Both the position numbers and the translations under genes were made by a program. The notes below the pieces were generated by a model, which saw nothing but the letters and a program-made list of their open reading frames with translations, was not told the origin of the DNA and did not search any database. A stretch of DNA of 64,000 bases from an uncultured SAR86 cluster bacterium (lineage in GTDB: Bacteria > Pseudomonadota > Gammaproteobacteria > Magnimaribacterales > D2472). This document shows, in pieces, positions 51,780 through 59,861 of the stretch; the first letter of the stretch is position 1; each line of letters starts with the position of its first letter. Location of the stretch: contig CABYCL010000001.1 in assembly GCA_902517505.1 (NCBI GenBank), positions 1 to 64,000 on the forward strand. Direction: 5' to 3'.

Positions 51780-52472
51780 CTATGAATTGGAATGCAAATC
51801 AACTATGGCTTGATTAATCTTCTTTAGAGGTTCGGCAATAAATAATTCTTTTGTCATAGTATAACTAGGGTGTCCCATTGTGGCCAAGTCTTTGGCTTTT
51901 TCATTTACAGTTTTTGCTAGGTCATCAGGTGAAACAATTTCATCAAGAAGCCCGGCCTCTAAGGCTTTATCAATACTATACATTTCAGCACCAAGAATAG
52001 CTCTATACTTATGAGATTGGGCCACTCTAAATTTAATCAATTCTAATATAGGATCTGGAATTACCATATTGGTTCTCATCTCATTGGCTCCAATCATAAA
52101 ATCACCCTTAACGCCTACCCTATAATCACAACAGCACAATAAAAAAGTTCCCAAAGCAATTCCATGTCCTGAGCACGCAGCAATTACAGGCCTTGGAAAT
52201 GAAAAAATTCTTGCTAGCAATTTAAAAGCAGCCGTGGACATTTCTATGATTTTATCTGCATCACCGCTTTGAATAGTTTTTAAGTCCAATCCAGCTGAAA
52301 ACATTCCTTCTTTGCCAGTAATTATTAAGCAGCCTTCCTCTGTCGCCACTTCATCTAAGCATTGATTAATATCTTGCGACATCTTTGAAGAAAAAACGTT
52401 TGCTTTTCCGTCATCAAGTGTAATTGTTGATATATTTCCGTCTTTATTAAGGGTTGCTAATTTTTCTGCCAT
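51780..52472 (-). CDS. Enoyl-CoA hydratase/isomerase family protein
   Basis: A 230-residue short crotonase. The oxyanion-hole segments are GKEGMFSAGLDLKTIQSG and AACSGHGIALGTFLLCCCDYRVGVKGDFMIGANEMRTNMVIPDPILEL. At the usual catalytic Glu positions it has Glu in GANEMRT, but the second acid is not evident, so isomerase or a non-hydratase function is likelier than classical hydration. It is divergent from the DUF885 peptidase gene, with 32 bp between starts. Confidence 0.85.
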   Translation of the reverse strand: MAEKLATLNKDGNISTITLDDGKANVFSSKMSQDINQCLDEVATEEGCLIITGKEGMFSAGLDLKTIQSGDADKIIEMSTAAFKLLARIFSFPRPVIAACSGHGIALGTFLLCCCDYRVGVKGDFMIGANEMRTNMVIPDPILELIKFRVAQSHKYRAILGAEMYSIDKALEAGLLDEIVSPDDLAKTVNEKAKDLATMGHPSYTMTKELFIAEPLKKINQAIVDLHSNS

Positions 52473-52504
52473 AATATATTAATAATTTAAAAAGAAATTC
52501 TAAC

Positions 52505-54331
52505 ATGATTAAAAAAATTCTTAAGCACACTCAAAGATTAGTATTAATTGCTTTAGGCATAGCATCTTTATATTTAATAAATTTATTTTTTATGAAGCCT
52601 TTCTCAATTGATCATTATTTAGGCAAAGAGCTGGTATTCGATTTAACCGGGTCTCCAGAAGAGCTTACATATTTTGGGGTTTTAGACAGCTTTAATTGGT
52701 TAACTAGGCACAATTCTAAGTTGTCCATTCCACAAGATGATGATATTGAGAATGAGATTAAACATATAGAAAAAGTTATCAAAACTCTATATAAATTCGA
52801 TGATTCAAGACTATCAGATATACAAAAAAATACTAAAAAAATAGCAATATTTGATTATGAAAACCAATTAAAGGAACTCCAATATTTCCCTTATTTGGAT
52901 TATCCCCTGAATCAAATTGGTGGCATTCATCTAAATTTGATTGAATTTATGAATAGCGTTCATCCAATAAGATCAAAGTCTGAAGCTAATGACTTTATAA
53001 AACGAACAGATTTAGTAAAAGAGGTTTATCAAGGAACCTTAAATCATTTAGAAGATCAAGCTGAAAATGGAATCTACCCACCAGAATTTGTTTATGGTCA
53101 CGTAATAAGTCAACTGGATGAATTTATAAACGTTTCAATTAGTGAGCATCCTTTATACAAACAATTTATGTTAAAAATTGAGGAATTAAACTTAAGCAAT
53201 GATGAGTTTGATTATCTAGAAGCAGAAATAAAAAGATCAATAAATGATAGTGTCACTCCAGGATTTAAGCTTCTTAGAAATTTTATGGCAAGCACTCAAA
53301 AAAATGCTAATAAGAATCATGGGATATGGTCTCAACCAGGTGGAGAAGAATACTATAAATTAAAAATTAGAACCTTTACTACTTCAGATTACTCACCAGA
53401 AGAAATACATCAAATGGGTTTAAATGAAGTAGAAAGAATTTCTTCAAGAATGAGAGAGATTCTTACTTCACTTGGTTATGACGAAAATAAAAGTGTTGGT
53501 GAATTAATGAATGAATTAAATGAGAATTCAGATTTTCTTTATGCAGATACTCCAAATAGAAAAGAAATTGTGGTTAATGATTATATGGAGATGGTTAATG
53601 AAGCTATAAGAGTTATGGCTAACTATTTTCATACGATGCCAAAATCTGAAGTCATAGTTAAGGCTGTACCAGAATATTCGGAACAAAATGCAGCTGGAGG
53701 ATATTATCAATCTCCTGCTCTTGATGGAAGTAGGCCTGGAGTATTTTATGCAAATTTATATGATATAAAACAAACTCCAACTTATAGCATGAGAACATTG
53801 GCATATCATGAGGCTACACCAGGCCATCATCATCAAATAGCTCATTCATTAGAAAACGAAGAATTAACCTTATACAGAAGATTTGGTTATTTCACATCGG
53901 CCTTTGCAGAAGGATGGGCCTTATATTCTGAAATACTTGCTCTCGAAGTTGGCTTAGCAGAAAATCCATATGATGAGCTTGGAATTTTACAGAGCGAATT
54001 ATTTCGTGCTAACAGATTGGTTGTTGACACGGGTATGCACTATAAAAGATGGACTAGAGAAGAAGCAATGGACTATATGAAGTCTGTTACTGGCATGTCT
54101 GATACTGAAGTAAGGGTTGAAATTGAAAGATATATTGTTTGGCCTGGACAAGCTCTTAGTTACAAGGTTGGAATGATAAAAATTCTTGCGCTTAGAGAAA
54201 GAGCAATGAAGGAACTAGGGGATAAATTTAATATTAAAGACTTCCATTCTGCAGTATTAGATCATGGAAATCCTCCTCTATTTATCGTTGAAGAAATGGT
54301 AGATAAAATGATAAAGGAAAATCTTAATTAA
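52505..54331 (+). CDS. DUF885 family metallopeptidase-like protein
   Basis: A 608-residue DUF885 protein with an N-terminal membrane anchor (TQRLVLIALGIASLYLINLFFM), so it is probably periplasmic and tethered. The zinc-type motif is MRTLAYHEATPGHHHQIAHSLE, with a second conserved block AFAEGWALYSEILALEVG carrying the acidic ligand, and YIVWPGQALSYKVG near the end. DUF885 proteins resemble M32-like carboxypeptidases and are believed to be peptidases. The stop interlocks with that of the acyltransferase (TTAA). Confidence 0.88.
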   Translation: MIKKILKHTQRLVLIALGIASLYLINLFFMKPFSIDHYLGKELVFDLTGSPEELTYFGVLDSFNWLTRHNSKLSIPQDDDIENEIKHIEKVIKTLYKFDDSRLSDIQKNTKKIAIFDYENQLKELQYFPYLDYPLNQIGGIHLNLIEFMNSVHPIRSKSEANDFIKRTDLVKEVYQGTLNHLEDQAENGIYPPEFVYGHVISQLDEFINVSISEHPLYKQFMLKIEELNLSNDEFDYLEAEIKRSINDSVTPGFKLLRNFMASTQKNANKNHGIWSQPGGEEYYKLKIRTFTTSDYSPEEIHQMGLNEVERISSRMREILTSLGYDENKSVGELMNELNENSDFLYADTPNRKEIVVNDYMEMVNEAIRVMANYFHTMPKSEVIVKAVPEYSEQNAAGGYYQSPALDGSRPGVFYANLYDIKQTPTYSMRTLAYHEATPGHHHQIAHSLENEELTLYRRFGYFTSAFAEGWALYSEILALEVGLAENPYDELGILQSELFRANRLVVDTGMHYKRWTREEAMDYMKSVTGMSDTEVRVEIERYIVWPGQALSYKVGMIKILALRERAMKELGDKFNIKDFHSAVLDHGNPPLFIVEEMVDKMIKENLN

Positions 54332-54930
54332 TATTTATCAGGGTGTTTGGGAGTGAAAACACTATAGTAATCTTTTAGATACCTAATATCTTTCTCGTTA
54401 TTGCCTGAAGGAGCAAAAGCCTTACCAAGGAGTATCTCTTTTTTAGCAAAATCTAAAGAAGCTAGAATAATTTTAGAATTTAATTCTTTCGAAATTCGTA
54501 AAAACCCTGTCTTCCATTCTTTAACCTTTGATCTAGTTCCTTCTGGTGACATCGCAATTAGGGATCCATCGATTTCTTTTATCTGATTTATAGCATCTTG
54601 AATAATGCCTCCTGGCTTTGATCTATCAACAGGAATGCCTCCCATGTAACGCAGAAAAGCACCTAGGCCATATTTAAAAACGGTGTGTTTTCCAATGAAA
54701 GTAATCTTTGCATCTAATCCAGCTACAGTAGCAACTCCAAGAATTCCATCCCAATTAGAAGTATGTGGTGCGACAATAACAACAAGTTTTTGTCCACTTA
54801 ATTCCTCAGATATTTTCCCACACACTTTCCAGCCAAAAAATGAAAGCACAGTCCTACCAAGCCATTGAAGAGCTTTTGGTCTATGTGCTCGAAAACTTAG
54901 AGGAATCTGTTTGTTTGATACGCTCTTCAT
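54328..54930 (-). CDS. Lysophospholipid acyltransferase family protein (PlsC-like)
   Basis: A 200-residue acyltransferase. The catalytic H-x4-D motif is VVIVAPHTSNWDGILG and the glycerol-phosphate motif is AMSPEGTRSKVKEWKTGFLRIS. It is shorter than PlsC and closer to the group of small acyltransferases acting on glycerolipids or ornithine lipids. It lies 2 bp downstream of the YwaF-like gene, so it probably shares that transcript. Confidence 0.85.
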   Translation of the reverse strand: MKSVSNKQIPLSFRAHRPKALQWLGRTVLSFFGWKVCGKISEELSGQKLVVIVAPHTSNWDGILGVATVAGLDAKITFIGKHTVFKYGLGAFLRYMGGIPVDRSKPGGIIQDAINQIKEIDGSLIAMSPEGTRSKVKEWKTGFLRISKELNSKIILASLDFAKKEILLGKAFAPSGNNEKDIRYLKDYYSVFTPKHPDKY

Positions 54931-54932
54931 GA

Positions 54933-55628
54933 CTACAAATTATTTTTACTCAACTTATCCTTTATAAAGTAAGGCAAATATATTGAATAACAGACTATGA
55001 CTGCAAGTATGTATATGTCTATCATATGGAAAGGTGCCTCTCTCATAAACCCTGTAACATTAAGTCCAGGTGGTTTTTCAATCACATACCAGTAGTTTGC
55101 TGGAGCGCCAAGCAAATAATTTACTGGATACATTAAAAATAATAATATTGATAAAACAAATAATACTCTATGAACATCCTTTAATTCAGGTCTTAGATTA
55201 TCAATAATCATCGCATAAGTAACACCAAGCAATATCATCGAATGCCCAATCATATGTCGAACATAATCAATATGTGGAAAATTATATAGGACATCTGGAG
55301 TTAATATCGCCATTCCTGCTCCTGAAATACCAGCAAAAAAGGCAAACAAAAAGAATTCTCTCCTTTGAGTTAATAGGTAAATAATAATTGAGGCAGAAGA
55401 GAAATCACAAAGATGCAATGGCAAACCTAATTTCCACTCTTGCATATAGCCCTCTCTATATAAATCCATTCCCTGATTAACTAATATGAGAGATATAATT
55501 ATAAATATAAGAATCTTTTTTGAAGAGCTTGTTTTGTCAACAAAGACCCTTGGTAAATAAATTATGATCGCAATACACAATATTGCAAAAAATATATGGG
55601 ATGGACTTAAGATATTAAAATCAGTCAT
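54933..55628 (-). CDS. TIGR02206/YwaF family integral membrane protein
   Basis: A 231-residue membrane protein with about seven helices. The segment MQEWKLGLPLHLCDFSSASIIIYLLTQRREFF and HIDYVRHMIGHSMILLGVTYAMI are conserved features of the YwaF/TIGR02206 family, of unknown function. Position between the amine-catabolic genes and the acyltransferase may only reflect operon packing. It lies 10 bp downstream of the lysine-6-dehydrogenase-like gene. Confidence 0.8.
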   Translation of the reverse strand: MTDFNILSPSHIFFAILCIAIIIYLPRVFVDKTSSSKKILIFIIISLILVNQGMDLYREGYMQEWKLGLPLHLCDFSSASIIIYLLTQRREFFLFAFFAGISGAGMAILTPDVLYNFPHIDYVRHMIGHSMILLGVTYAMIIDNLRPELKDVHRVLFVLSILLFLMYPVNYLLGAPANYWYVIEKPPGLNVTGFMREAPFHMIDIYILAVIVCYSIYLPYFIKDKLSKNNL

Positions 55629-55638
55629 TTTTTACAAT

Positions 55639-56649
55639 CTATGAATAAACTTTTCCAAAGTCATTATCAAGAAAATTATCCCAAGATAAAGATTCTTGCT
55701 TTGTAAAACCTTTGCTATGTATTTTTCCATCTAAGTACATTTTTAAAACACTGCAAACACCAGATGCCGTGGTTATTTGTATAGCACTAAATTTTTCATC
55801 TCCATAGATTTTTCTTAAATATGTTTTCTCTTGAAGAACTCCATCAATAAATCCAATAACTTTTACAAAAAATATTATTACGTCATTCTTTGTCCTTGGA
55901 ACTTCTTTATCAAATAATTTTTCAAGGACATCTTTATTCTTTTTAAGGTGTAAATCATTAAATAAAAACTTCATGTGATTTAAATGCCCTGGGTATCTTA
56001 TAGTCTTGTAAGAAAGATTCTGAACCTCATTTTCATAAGTCTCACACATTGTTGCGCATCCTCCACTGGTATTAAAAGCTTCAAAGCTTTCTCCTTCGAT
56101 AACGATTTTCTCCGCTCCTTCTAATGGCATTAATTTAATAGACTTTCCTTCATAAATTGCATCTGCCTCATTACAATATTCATTTATTAAACCATTTGTT
56201 GACCAACTTAAATAATAACTCATCTCATTTGTTGTGAATCTTGGTAATGCCCCAACTCTCATTAATACCTCATTTACACTATCAAATTGTTCCATCATGC
56301 CTGCTGCACAAATATTGATAGCACCTGGTGCAAGTCCACATTGTGGCATTAAAATATTTTCTGACTTGAGCGACCTTATGAACTCAGTTGTTTCAACATC
56401 TTCTGTTAAATCAAAATATCCTATGCCCTCTTCGGCGGACACGCTAGCAATGTTTTTATTTACCGCGAATGGGCCAGCTGATATTACTGCATCAGCCCCT
56501 TTAAGAAAATCATTAACTTGAGAAATGTCATTTGCATCAAATCCGTCCTCTATATCACCTTGTCTAATATCATAATCATCTTTTAAAAGTTGTTTTAAAG
56601 CCCAGCCAATATTCCCGCTTCCAACGATTGCTATCTTAGCTTTCATCAA
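55639..56649 (-). CDS. Lysine 6-dehydrogenase-like (saccharopine dehydrogenase family)
   Basis: A 336-residue NAD-dependent enzyme. The Rossmann motif is IAIVGSGNIGWALKQLL, and PQCGLAPGAINICAAGMM and NLSYKTIRYPGHLNHMKFL closely resemble the G-x-A-P-G-x-I-N and YKTIRYxGH blocks I recall from bacterial lysine 6-dehydrogenases. The single-domain length also fits that enzyme rather than the larger bifunctional saccharopine proteins. It would oxidise the epsilon-amine of lysine to aminoadipate semialdehyde. It overlaps the aldehyde dehydrogenase gene by 14 bp, which would take that product. A second Met at 56646 is an equally good start. Other amine substrates cannot be excluded. Confidence 0.78.
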   Translation of the reverse strand: MMKAKIAIVGSGNIGWALKQLLKDDYDIRQGDIEDGFDANDISQVNDFLKGADAVISAGPFAVNKNIASVSAEEGIGYFDLTEDVETTEFIRSLKSENILMPQCGLAPGAINICAAGMMEQFDSVNEVLMRVGALPRFTTNEMSYYLSWSTNGLINEYCNEADAIYEGKSIKLMPLEGAEKIVIEGESFEAFNTSGGCATMCETYENEVQNLSYKTIRYPGHLNHMKFLFNDLHLKKNKDVLEKLFDKEVPRTKNDVIIFFVKVIGFIDGVLQEKTYLRKIYGDEKFSAIQITTASGVCSVLKMYLDGKIHSKGFTKQESLSWDNFLDNDFGKVYS

Positions 56650-58009
56650 ATTCTACTCCTTGTGCCAGAGGCAGCTCTTCACCATAGTTAACTGTCGCTG
56701 TTACTCTTCTCATATAATTCTTCCAAGCATCTGAACCAGATTCTCTTCCGCCACCAGTATCCTTCTCTCCTCCAAAAGCACCACCAATTTCAGCCCCACT
56801 TGTACCAATATTTACATTTGCAATGCCGCAATCACTTCCAGACTCACTTAAGAATAATTCAGATTCTCTAATATCATTTGTAAATATAGAACTGCTTAAT
56901 CCCTGTTTCACATTATTTTGCATATGAATGGCATCTTTTATATCTTCGTAACTCTTTACATATAAAATTGGTGCAAAAGTTTCAGAAAGCATTTCTTCTT
57001 CTATTTCTTTAACTAATACCAGTGCAGGTTTAACATAGTATTCATTTGGATCTTCAATTTCTATTCTATCGCCACCAATAACTGATACATTTTTATTTTT
57101 TAATGAATTGAGAGTTTTTTGCATTGTTTTAAAGCTATCTTCTGAAATTAGGGGTCCTATCTGAGAAGAATCTTTTGAAGGACAACCTATATTTAATTCA
57201 TCAAAACATTGCTTAAGTCTACTAACACAATCATCATAAATATCTTTATGAACAAATAGCCTTCTTAATGATGTACACCTTTGGCCTGTTGTTCCACATG
57301 CAGAAAATGCAATTCCTTTAATCGTTAAATCAAGATCTGCGGAAGGGCATACAATAGCAGCATTATTACCGCCCAACTCTAGCAAAAGTTTGCCAAGTCT
57401 TGCTGAAACAATCGGAGCTAACTCCTTTCCCATTTGTGTGCTTCCAGTAGCAGAAATTAAGTTAATTCTTGCATCCTTGCATATAGAAACTGCTTCTTCA
57501 TTTCCTCCCTCTAATATCTGAATTAAATCAGAAAATTCTCCACTCACTTTATCCCATGCTTCTTTAATGCCTTTTGCGCATTCATTTGAATGAGGGCTTG
57601 GTTTCCATATAATACTATTTCCACATACTGCAGCTAAGCAAAAATTCCAAGCAAATACTGCCATTGGGAAATTAAAAGCAGTAATACATCCAACCACACC
57701 CAAAGGATGCCATAGTTCCTGTAATCTATGATTTGGTCTTTCACTTGGCATTGTCAAACCATATAGCTGTCTGCTTAGGCCAACTGCAAAATCACACATA
57801 TCAATAGCTTCTTGCACTTCACCAAGTGATTCTGTTTTTATTTTCCTAGCTTCTTTGGTGATAGTTTCTGCTAATTCTTTTTTCTTTTGTCTTAGTTCTT
57901 CTCCAAATAACCTAATATATTCACCTCTTTGAGGGGCTGGAACTTGTTTCCATTTATTTGAAATATCTTGTGAATCTTTGATTATCTCATCGAAGTTTTT
58001 CTTGGTCAT
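56636..58009 (-). CDS. Aminoadipate semialdehyde / piperidine-6-carboxylate dehydrogenase (ALDH7-like)
   Basis: A 457-residue aldehyde dehydrogenase. The catalytic Cys is in ACGTTGQRCTSLRRLFVH and the catalytic Glu in LLLELGGNNAAIV. The C-terminal run GGAFGGEKDTGGGRESGSDAWKNYMRR and NYGEELPLAQGVEF matches the ALDH7/antiquitin group, which oxidises alpha-aminoadipate semialdehyde. It is some 40 residues shorter at the N-terminus than typical ALDH7. An in-frame stop upstream of ATG 58009 rules out a longer start. A 10-codon out-of-frame ORF overlaps the start. It is coupled to the lysine-6-dehydrogenase-like gene. Confidence 0.87.
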   Translation of the reverse strand: MTKKNFDEIIKDSQDISNKWKQVPAPQRGEYIRLFGEELRQKKKELAETITKEARKIKTESLGEVQEAIDMCDFAVGLSRQLYGLTMPSERPNHRLQELWHPLGVVGCITAFNFPMAVFAWNFCLAAVCGNSIIWKPSPHSNECAKGIKEAWDKVSGEFSDLIQILEGGNEEAVSICKDARINLISATGSTQMGKELAPIVSARLGKLLLELGGNNAAIVCPSADLDLTIKGIAFSACGTTGQRCTSLRRLFVHKDIYDDCVSRLKQCFDELNIGCPSKDSSQIGPLISEDSFKTMQKTLNSLKNKNVSVIGGDRIEIEDPNEYYVKPALVLVKEIEEEMLSETFAPILYVKSYEDIKDAIHMQNNVKQGLSSSIFTNDIRESELFLSESGSDCGIANVNIGTSGAEIGGAFGGEKDTGGGRESGSDAWKNYMRRVTATVNYGEELPLAQGVEFDES

Positions 58010-58043
58010 CGAAATTCATGGCAATTTTGATTTGCTTCCCCCC

Positions 58044-58061
58044 AGTAAAATATATTTTACT
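58044..58061. promoter_or_regulatory. Perfect 18-bp palindrome, candidate operator
   Basis: AGTAAAATATATTTTACT (58044-58061) is an exact palindrome in the 56-bp gap between the DUF3445 gene and the aldehyde dehydrogenase gene. On the minus strand it is followed by a run of six G, then about 28 nt to the ALDH start. It begins 5 bp after the DUF3445 stop. It could be a repressor site controlling the ALDH-Lys6DH part, or an AT-rich hairpin processing the transcript. It has no following T run, so it is not a standard terminator. Confidence 0.5.
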
Positions 58062-58065
58062 ATAG

Positions 58066-58848
58066 TTAAGCTTTTAGGTATTCCAATAAAGTATTTATTT
58101 TGTCTGTGCCGCCAAAATATATTGCCTCATCTTCATCAAATGATTTTATGCTTCTTATCAATCCTTTTTGAATTTCTGGATAGTTAAAAATTTTATTTAA
58201 AGGCTCGAATAAGACGTTTATTGTAAAAAGAGAGTAATCTTCATGGAATCTGCATAAAGTTTCCTTTTCTGATCTTATAAACCAGGTTGAAGGATCTGAC
58301 ATTAAAAGCTTTTCTTCTTCTAAATGAAATCTTTTTGTATCGCCATGAATTAACCAGTTCTGTCTTGCAAAAGGTTTCATTAAGGGTGATTGTCTTATAA
58401 AAGTCGAAATCCTATCCCCTATTTTTTCTTCAAGAGTTGTAACTGGATCGTGGATTTCTTTTAAAGGCTTTCCAATCTTTGTTCTTACATCCCAGTAACT
58501 AGGCGAACAAATGCTTGCTGCTAAAAGCCTTTGTTCTCCATGTGATTCTATTAAACATAAGTCATCCTGAATATTTAGGCTCATTTCTGCAATTAAATCT
58601 GGATAATTTGTACCTTGTATCTCAAAGATCTTTGCTAAGCATTTTTGAGCCTCAGTTGAATCTGTTGTTGCAGCAACAACCTGATTATATTTTGATTTAA
58701 ATAAGCCTAGTTTATGTTTTAATAAATCCTTACCTATAGCTCTATCGAGCCATTTATCTATTTCAATAGGTTTTAGTCCTAGTCGATATTTTCTATCACC
58801 ATTACCCCATGGTGGATTTTGCCAAAAGTAATTATTTATAGCTCCCAT
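58066..58848 (-). CDS. DUF3445 heme-dependent oxidative N-demethylase family protein
   Basis: A 260-residue DUF3445 protein. NPPWGNGDRKYRLGLKPIEIDKWLD opens the domain; SLNIQDDLCLIESHGEQRLLAASICSPSYWDVRTKIGKPLKEIHDPV and QNWLIHGDTKRF...WFIRSEKETLCRFHEDYSLFTINV are the conserved middle and end blocks. The characterised member HODM uses a PAS-fold heme to demethylate dimethylamine oxidatively. Its electron-donor subunit is not encoded nearby. It precedes ALDH7- and lysine-6-dehydrogenase-like genes on the same strand, suggesting that it supplies or processes a methylated amine for them. The heme ligand cannot be picked out by reading. Confidence 0.8.
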   Translation of the reverse strand: MGAINNYFWQNPPWGNGDRKYRLGLKPIEIDKWLDRAIGKDLLKHKLGLFKSKYNQVVAATTDSTEAQKCLAKIFEIQGTNYPDLIAEMSLNIQDDLCLIESHGEQRLLAASICSPSYWDVRTKIGKPLKEIHDPVTTLEEKIGDRISTFIRQSPLMKPFARQNWLIHGDTKRFHLEEEKLLMSDPSTWFIRSEKETLCRFHEDYSLFTINVLFEPLNKIFNYPEIQKGLIRSIKSFDEDEAIYFGGTDKINTLLEYLKA

Positions 58849-58878
58849 TCAAGTATGAACAATTTGTATTTAAAAGAA

Positions 58879-59184
58879 TTAAAATATCTTATGCTTGCCT
58901 TGGAGAATCTCTAAGTACATTTTGTAATCACCTATAAAACTATAAAAAGGATATGTAAATGTAGCAGGTTTATTCTTCTCAATAAAAAAATGTCCTATCC
59001 AGGCAAATCCATATCCAGATAAAAGAGCATAAAGAATAAATAAAATATTAAATGATAAGAAAAACTTAATTAAGAAAAATATGCTTATGCTGGTACCAAT
59101 AAAATGCGTAAGCTTAGTATATTTATTGTCATGCTCTGATATGTAGTAAGGATAAAACTCATTAAAACTATTATATTTTTTCAT
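58879..59184 (-). CDS. Mpo1-like / DUF962 membrane protein
   Basis: A 101-residue DUF962 protein with two to four hydrophobic segments. The family pattern is very clear: FNEFYPYYISEHDNKYTKLTHFIGTSI, then GYGFAWIGHFFIEKNKPATFTYPFYSFIGDYKMY. The eukaryotic homologue Mpo1 is an iron-dependent dioxygenase in fatty-acid alpha-oxidation; the conserved His residues (SEH, LTHF, IGHF) are all present, so catalytic activity is plausible. It lies 2 bp after the secreted 203-aa protein gene. Confidence 0.9.
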   Translation of the reverse strand: MKKYNSFNEFYPYYISEHDNKYTKLTHFIGTSISIFFLIKFFLSFNILFILYALLSGYGFAWIGHFFIEKNKPATFTYPFYSFIGDYKMYLEILQGKHKIF

Positions 59185-59186
59185 CT

Positions 59187-59798
59187 TTACTTTGGCGCCG
59201 ACTCAGGTTGGTAATCGTAGTAACCTTCAAGTGGAATCATTAAATGTACGAAAGGAGTTCCTTTCATCATTACGTAAGGAGCTCCAGTTGTAAAATCTGT
59301 CGATACTCCTTCAAGTGATGCAGGATCTTTTGGCATTAACATTAAATGAGAGCCTGAATATATCCAATCTTCTGGATCAGTGTTTTCTTTATCGCCTTCA
59401 GAATAAGGTCTGAAGTTATCAACGCCTGTATCACCGTGGATCATCCAAATCCATCCATCGTTTGGTATTTCTGGCTTTGATTGACTGATATATGCATCTG
59501 CCCAAGCAACTGCATTTGCATCTGCACATGCTGGAGCTGCCTCATTTGCAGTTTTAAATCCCATTTTGGGCATTGCTATAAATGGAAGACAGGTCCATCC
59601 GTTTGTACCCTCTCTTAGAATATCTCCGCTAGCACTTACAACAGTTGCAAAGTCCCCAATAAAATCAGGTGCAGAAGAAGTATATGTTTCTATCTCCCAT
59701 TCAGCAGAGTTACCGTGCATCTTTCCACCCTCATGATGACCAGCAGAAATATTAATTACAAATAAAAAAGCTATAAAGCCTAATAGTTTAGAATTCAT
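59187..59798 (-). CDS. Secreted protein with predicted Gly-His-His N-terminus, unknown
   Basis: A 203-residue protein with a Sec signal peptide (MNSKLLGFIAFLFVINISA). Cleavage after ISA would leave GHHEGGKMHGN, with His at mature position 3, which is the copper/nickel-binding ATCUN arrangement. The mature part has a Cys pair (GWTCLPFI and AAPACADANA), a long Trp/acidic helix (NAVAWADAYISQ) and repeated hydrophobic strands ending MKGTPFVHLMIPLEGYYDY. I do not recognise a family. It is followed after 2 bp by the Mpo1-like gene. Confidence 0.65.
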   Translation of the reverse strand: MNSKLLGFIAFLFVINISAGHHEGGKMHGNSAEWEIETYTSSAPDFIGDFATVVSASGDILREGTNGWTCLPFIAMPKMGFKTANEAAPACADANAVAWADAYISQSKPEIPNDGWIWMIHGDTGVDNFRPYSEGDKENTDPEDWIYSGSHLMLMPKDPASLEGVSTDFTTGAPYVMMKGTPFVHLMIPLEGYYDYQPESAPK

Positions 59799-59861
59799 TT
59801 TTTTTTCCTCTAAAAATCGTTTAACTAATTCTAAAAAAGAATTTGAATGAATACAAATATA

